DNA of 64,000 nucleotides from Brachybacterium subflavum (GTDB lineage Bacteria; Actinomycetota; Actinomycetes; Actinomycetales; Dermabacteraceae): positions 248,001 to 312,000 of the forward strand of contig NZ_VIGP01000003.1 of the NCBI RefSeq assembly GCF_009299795.1, read 5' to 3'. Below the pieces are notes generated by a model, which worked only from the letters and a program-made list of their open reading frames with translations, searched no databases and was not told where the DNA came from. The position numbers were made by a program, and so were the translations under genes. Below, piece by piece: positions 61,181 through 64,000 of this stretch; position 1 is the stretch's first letter; each line of letters starts with the position of its first letter.

Positions 61181-62182
61181 TCAGGGCAGGACGAGCACCT
61201 GCCCGGCGAAGGCGAGGCCCGCGCCGAAGCCGAACTGCACGAGGACGTCCCCGCTGCGGGCCGCGCCCTCCTGGATCAGGCGATGGGTCGCCAGCGGGAT
61301 CGAGGCGGCCGAGGTGTTGCCGGTCTCGGCGATGTCGCGTCCGATGACCACGCGATCGGGCAGCTTGAGCTGCTTGGCGAGCTCGTCGATGATGCGCATG
61401 TTCGCCTGGTGGGGGACGAACACGTCGACGTCGTCGATCGTGAGCCCCGCGTCGGCGAGCATCTGCCGGATCCTCTCGGCCGTGTGCCACACGGCCCAGC
61501 GGAAGACGGTCCGGCCGTCCTGCTCCATCGTCGGCCATGGGGTCTTCCCGTCGCGGAAGTCCGTGAGCGATCCGGTCATGCGGATCGTGCTCCAGTTCTC
61601 GCCGTCGCTGCCCCACACGGTGGGGCCGACGAGGGGCACGTCCGAGGCGCCGAGCACCGCAGCCCCGGCGCCGTCCCCGAGCAGGAACGAGATCGAGCGG
61701 TCGGCGGGGTCGACGAAGTCGGAGAGCTTCTCCGCGCCGATCACCAGGACGTGACGGGCGCTGCCGGAGCGGATGAGGGCGTCGGCCTGGCCGATGCCGT
61801 AGCAGAAGCCGGCGCAGGCGGCGGAGATGTCGTAGGCGATCGCGGCCGGGGCGCCGAGCTTCGCGCCGAGGAGCGTCGCCAGCGAGGGCGTCGCGTAGGG
61901 GAAGCTGATCGTCGAGACGATGATCGCGTCGATCTCGGAGGCCTCGACCCCGCTGGCCCCGATCGCCTCGCGGCCGGCCTGCTCGGCGAGATCGGCGACG
62001 CCGACCTCGGCGCTCGCGCGGCGACGGGTGACGATGCCCGTGCGCTGGCGGATCCACTCGTCGGAGGAGTCGATCGGGCCGACGAGCTCGTCGTTGGGCA
62101 CCGTGCGGTCGCCGCGCGCGGCGCCGTACGCGAGCACCTTCGAGCCTGCGACGGTGGGGTGCGGGCGCAGGGAGATCGTCAC
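61181..62182 (-). CDS. fabH: Beta-ketoacyl-ACP synthase III
   Basis: FabH starts fatty acid synthesis by condensing acyl-CoA with malonyl-ACP. The 333-residue protein has Cys123 (SAACAGFCYG), His258 (VPHQANMRI) and Asn289 (ETGNTSAAS). The GTG at 62182 lies one base after the fabD stop. The 163-base gap to acpP is larger than elsewhere in the operon, but no gene or clear hairpin is seen in it. Confidence 0.92.
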   Translation of the reverse strand: MTISLRPHPTVAGSKVLAYGAARGDRTVPNDELVGPIDSSDEWIRQRTGIVTRRRASAEVGVADLAEQAGREAIGASGVEASEIDAIIVSTISFPYATPSLATLLGAKLGAPAAIAYDISAACAGFCYGIGQADALIRSGSARHVLVIGAEKLSDFVDPADRSISFLLGDGAGAAVLGASDVPLVGPTVWGSDGENWSTIRMTGSLTDFRDGKTPWPTMEQDGRTVFRWAVWHTAERIRQMLADAGLTIDDVDVFVPHQANMRIIDELAKQLKLPDRVVIGRDIAETGNTSAASIPLATHRLIQEGAARSGDVLVQFGFGAGLAFAGQVLVLP

Positions 62183-62183
62183 G

Positions 62184-63206
62184 TCAGCGCTCCGTGCCGT
62201 CGGACGCACTGTCGTCGGATGCGGCGGCGCCGGACGCGACGCCCGCATGCTCCTCGACGAACGCCTGCGCGGCCTCGAGGTCCTCGGGGGAGTTGAGGTT
62301 CTGCAGACCCACGCCCTTCAGCTCGCGCTTGGCGAGACCCGTGAGGGTGCCGGCGGGATTGACCTCGAGGATGCCGGTGACGCCGCGCTCGGCGAAGGAC
62401 GCCATGCACGCCTGCCAGTCCACGGGGGAGGCGACCTGCTGGACGATGAGCTCGAGGTAGCGGGCACCGTCGGTGGTGCTCTCGCCGCCGGCGTTGCTCA
62501 CCAGCGGCACGGACGGGGCCGCGGGGGAGAGCTGCGGGGCGAAGGCTGCGAGCTCCTCGCGCGCGCCCGCCATGTACGGGGTGTGGAAGGCGCCGGCGAC
62601 CTGCAGCGGGATCACCCGGGCGCGGGCGGGCGGATTCTCGCCGAGCGCGGCCACGCCTGCGGCGCTGCCCGCCGCGACGACCTGGGCGGCCGAGTTGATG
62701 TTCGCCGGGGTGAGGCCCGCGGCGTCGATCGCCGCCAGCACCTCCTCGCGCATGCCGCCGACGACCGCTGCCATCGAGGTCTCCTCCGCGGCGGCCGCCG
62801 TCGCCATCGCGCGCGAGCGCACGGCGACCAGGCGCATGGCGTCGGCCGCGGAGAGCACGCCCGCAAGGGCGCTCGCGGTGACCTCGCCGACGCTGTGCCC
62901 GGCCAGCAGATCTGCGGGCGACGCCGCGGCGAAGGCACCCGGGACGACGCTTCCCGCGGCGGCCCCGTCGGCGGCCTGCGCCGCGAGGGCGTCGGCCGCG
63001 AGGATGCCGGCGCCGACCAGCAGCGGCTGGGCGACCGCGGTGTCGCGGATGGTCTCGGCGTCGGAGACGGTGCCGTGGGTCCCGAGGTCGACCTCGCCGG
63101 CCTCGCTGAGAGCGCCGAGCGCCTCGCGGGCGCCGGGCAGCTCGAGCCACGGGCTGAGGAATCCGGGTTTCTGGGCGCCCTGGCCGGGGCAGACGATGGC
63201 GAGCAC
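62184..63206 (-). CDS. fabD: Malonyl-CoA:ACP transacylase
   Basis: FabD loads malonate onto ACP. The 340-residue protein has the nucleophile Ser105 in GHSVGE, the opening CPGQGAQKPGFL, and His208 in AFHTPYM. A short acidic Ala/Ser tail ends the protein. GTG 63206 follows GGAGGTCC; the longer open frame is a shadow through the GntR gene. Confidence 0.92.
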   Translation of the reverse strand: MLAIVCPGQGAQKPGFLSPWLELPGAREALGALSEAGEVDLGTHGTVSDAETIRDTAVAQPLLVGAGILAADALAAQAADGAAAGSVVPGAFAAASPADLLAGHSVGEVTASALAGVLSAADAMRLVAVRSRAMATAAAAEETSMAAVVGGMREEVLAAIDAAGLTPANINSAAQVVAAGSAAGVAALGENPPARARVIPLQVAGAFHTPYMAGAREELAAFAPQLSPAAPSVPLVSNAGGESTTDGARYLELIVQQVASPVDWQACMASFAERGVTGILEVNPAGTLTGLAKRELKGVGLQNLNSPEDLEAAQAFVEEHAGVASGAAASDDSASDGTER

Positions 63207-63292
63207 GGAAGGACCTCCAGGGTGCGGATGAGGGGGGCGGTGGATGCGCGGGATGCGGGCGGGCGATGCGTGCGGGCGGCGCCCGGGGGCGA

Positions 63293-63772
63293 CTAGTCGC
63301 GGCCGACGGCCGAGGCGGTCTCGGCGAACACGGCGGCGAGCAGCTTCACGGCGGCCTCGGCGTCGTATCCGAGCTCGGAGACCGCTGCGGCGTACTCGCG
63401 GGCGGCCCGCTCGGCCCGGGAGCCCGCGGTGTCCAGCGGCGCGACGACGGTGCCGGCACGGCCACGGGTGATCACGAGCCCCGCCTCGCCGAGCCGGCGG
63501 AAGGCCTTGGCGACCGTGTTGACCGCGACCTCGACGTCGGCCGCGAGGGCGCGCACGGTGGGCAGGCGCGTGCCGGGGACGAGCCGCCCGTCCTGGATGG
63601 CGCGCGCGATGCACTGGTAGATCTGCTGGGCGGGGGAGTCGAGCGAGGTCCGGTCGACGCGGACGATCCCGGTCAGGACCGTCCGCGTCGACGCGCCCCC
63701 GACGCCGCCGCCGGCCGGGCCGGTGGCTCCCGCCGGGGGCGTTGCGGCGGCGTCGGACAGGGTGTCGGACAC
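63293..63772 (-). CDS. GntR-family regulator in the fab locus
   Basis: This 159-residue protein has a GntR winged helix (SPAQQIYQCIARAIQDGRL, then TRLPTVRALAADVEVAVNTV and KAFRRLGEAGLVI) followed by only about 50 residues, like the short YtrA subgroup. Actinobacteria often place a PucR-type regulator (FasR) between aceE and fabD; here a GntR occupies that spot. It may control the fab operon. GTG start at 63772 is likely, but the first 40 residues are low complexity. Confidence 0.78.
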   Translation of the reverse strand: MSDTLSDAAATPPAGATGPAGGGVGGASTRTVLTGIVRVDRTSLDSPAQQIYQCIARAIQDGRLVPGTRLPTVRALAADVEVAVNTVAKAFRRLGEAGLVITRGRAGTVVAPLDTAGSRAERAAREYAAAVSELGYDAEAAVKLLAAVFAETASAVGRD

Positions 63773-63789
63773 GGTGTCTGCGGCGGAGA

Positions 63790-64000
63790 TCAGGACTCGC
63801 CCCCGAACGAGCCGGACTCGCCGGCGTTGGTGTTCAGCAGGTCGTACTTGGCGATGGCCTCGGACACGACGGCCGGGTCGATCTTGCCGTCCTTGGCGAG
63901 CAGCTGGAGGGCCTTGACGACCATCGAGTGCGCGTCGATCTTCAGGAAGCGGCGGGCGGCCGGGCGGGTGTCCGAGAAGCCGAAGCCGTCGGCACCGAGC
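63790..64000 (-). CDS. aceE: Pyruvate dehydrogenase E1, homodimeric type (3' end only)
   Basis: The window ends inside this gene. The last 69 residues read GADGFGFSDTRPAARRFLKI, then DAHSMVVKALQLLAKDGKID and the stop, matching the C-terminus of AceE. E1 decarboxylates pyruvate for acetyl-CoA, the precursor of the fab pathway. Its stop lies 18 bases upstream of the GntR start. Confidence 0.85.
   Translation of the reverse strand, partial: LGADGFGFSDTRPAARRFLKIDAHSMVVKALQLLAKDGKIDPAVVSEAIAKYDLLNTNAGESGSFGGES

Overview
The window is high-GC DNA with tightly packed genes, many GTG starts and 4-base stop/start overlaps. It carries markers of Actinomycetota: DUF3097, DUF3145, a DnaJ/HrcA pair, an LeuA of mycobacterial length, a VKOR-type oxidoreductase, and a discrete fabD-fabH-acpP-fabF cluster behind aceE. 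The fused OleBC and the overall layout suggest Micrococcales, perhaps a Brachybacterium-like Dermabacteraceae. The genus is inference, because no rRNA or marker comparison is possible here.

Layout. 0-4.7 kb: an oleA-oleBC-oleD operon for long-chain olefin synthesis, cut at its 5' end by the window edge. 4.7-9.0 kb: VKOR, then comEA-comEC. 9.1-11.3 kb: holA facing rpsT and an orphan PemK/MazF-like gene. 11.5-17.1 kb: lepA, an unrecognised 675-residue protein with an internal duplication, hemW and a DUF1801 gene. 17.2-22.5 kb: two minus-strand genes (DUF4870, DUF3097), then hrcA (behind a CIRCE element), dnaJ and rsmE. 22.6-27.7 kb: an FMN reductase, then a tightly coupled run HIT-phoH-ybeY-corC-like-era. 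27.7-30.4 kb: leuA behind a short Leu-rich leader peptide, then a DUF1801 gene with a stop codon at its apparent fourth codon. 30.4-35.7 kb: an EamA exporter divergent from a LysR regulator, a methyltransferase, recO, and uppS, whose tail overlaps a convergent VTT-domain gene. 35.7-38.9 kb: zur-znuBCA with a probable Zur box. 39.2-45.6 kb: glyS, dusB, dgt, dnaG. 45.6-49.6 kb: an M48 peptidase and an S9 peptidase. The S9 gene is divergent from a truncated MerR gene across a textbook MerR-type promoter.

49.6-54.6 kb looks accessory: a polyol-type MFS transporter, zinc alcohol dehydrogenase and SorC regulator, then an atypical SDR divergent from HxlR. This stretch ends at a CAU tRNA. 54.9-59.3 kb: NupC-like transporter, M20 amidohydrolase, tRNA-Asn, OsmC, def, DUF3145. 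59.4-64 kb (minus strand): the aceE 3' end, a GntR regulator and fabD-fabH-acpP-fabF.

How the parts connect: the fab genes make the acyl chains that OleA could condense. Zur controls zinc uptake by ZnuABC. HrcA controls dnaJ through CIRCE. Leucine supply is probably sensed at the leuA leader. No CRISPR array, transposase, integrase, rRNA or recognisable phage gene was seen. The best leads for something undescribed are the duplicated 675-residue protein, the MerR promoter with a broken regulator, and the leuA leader.
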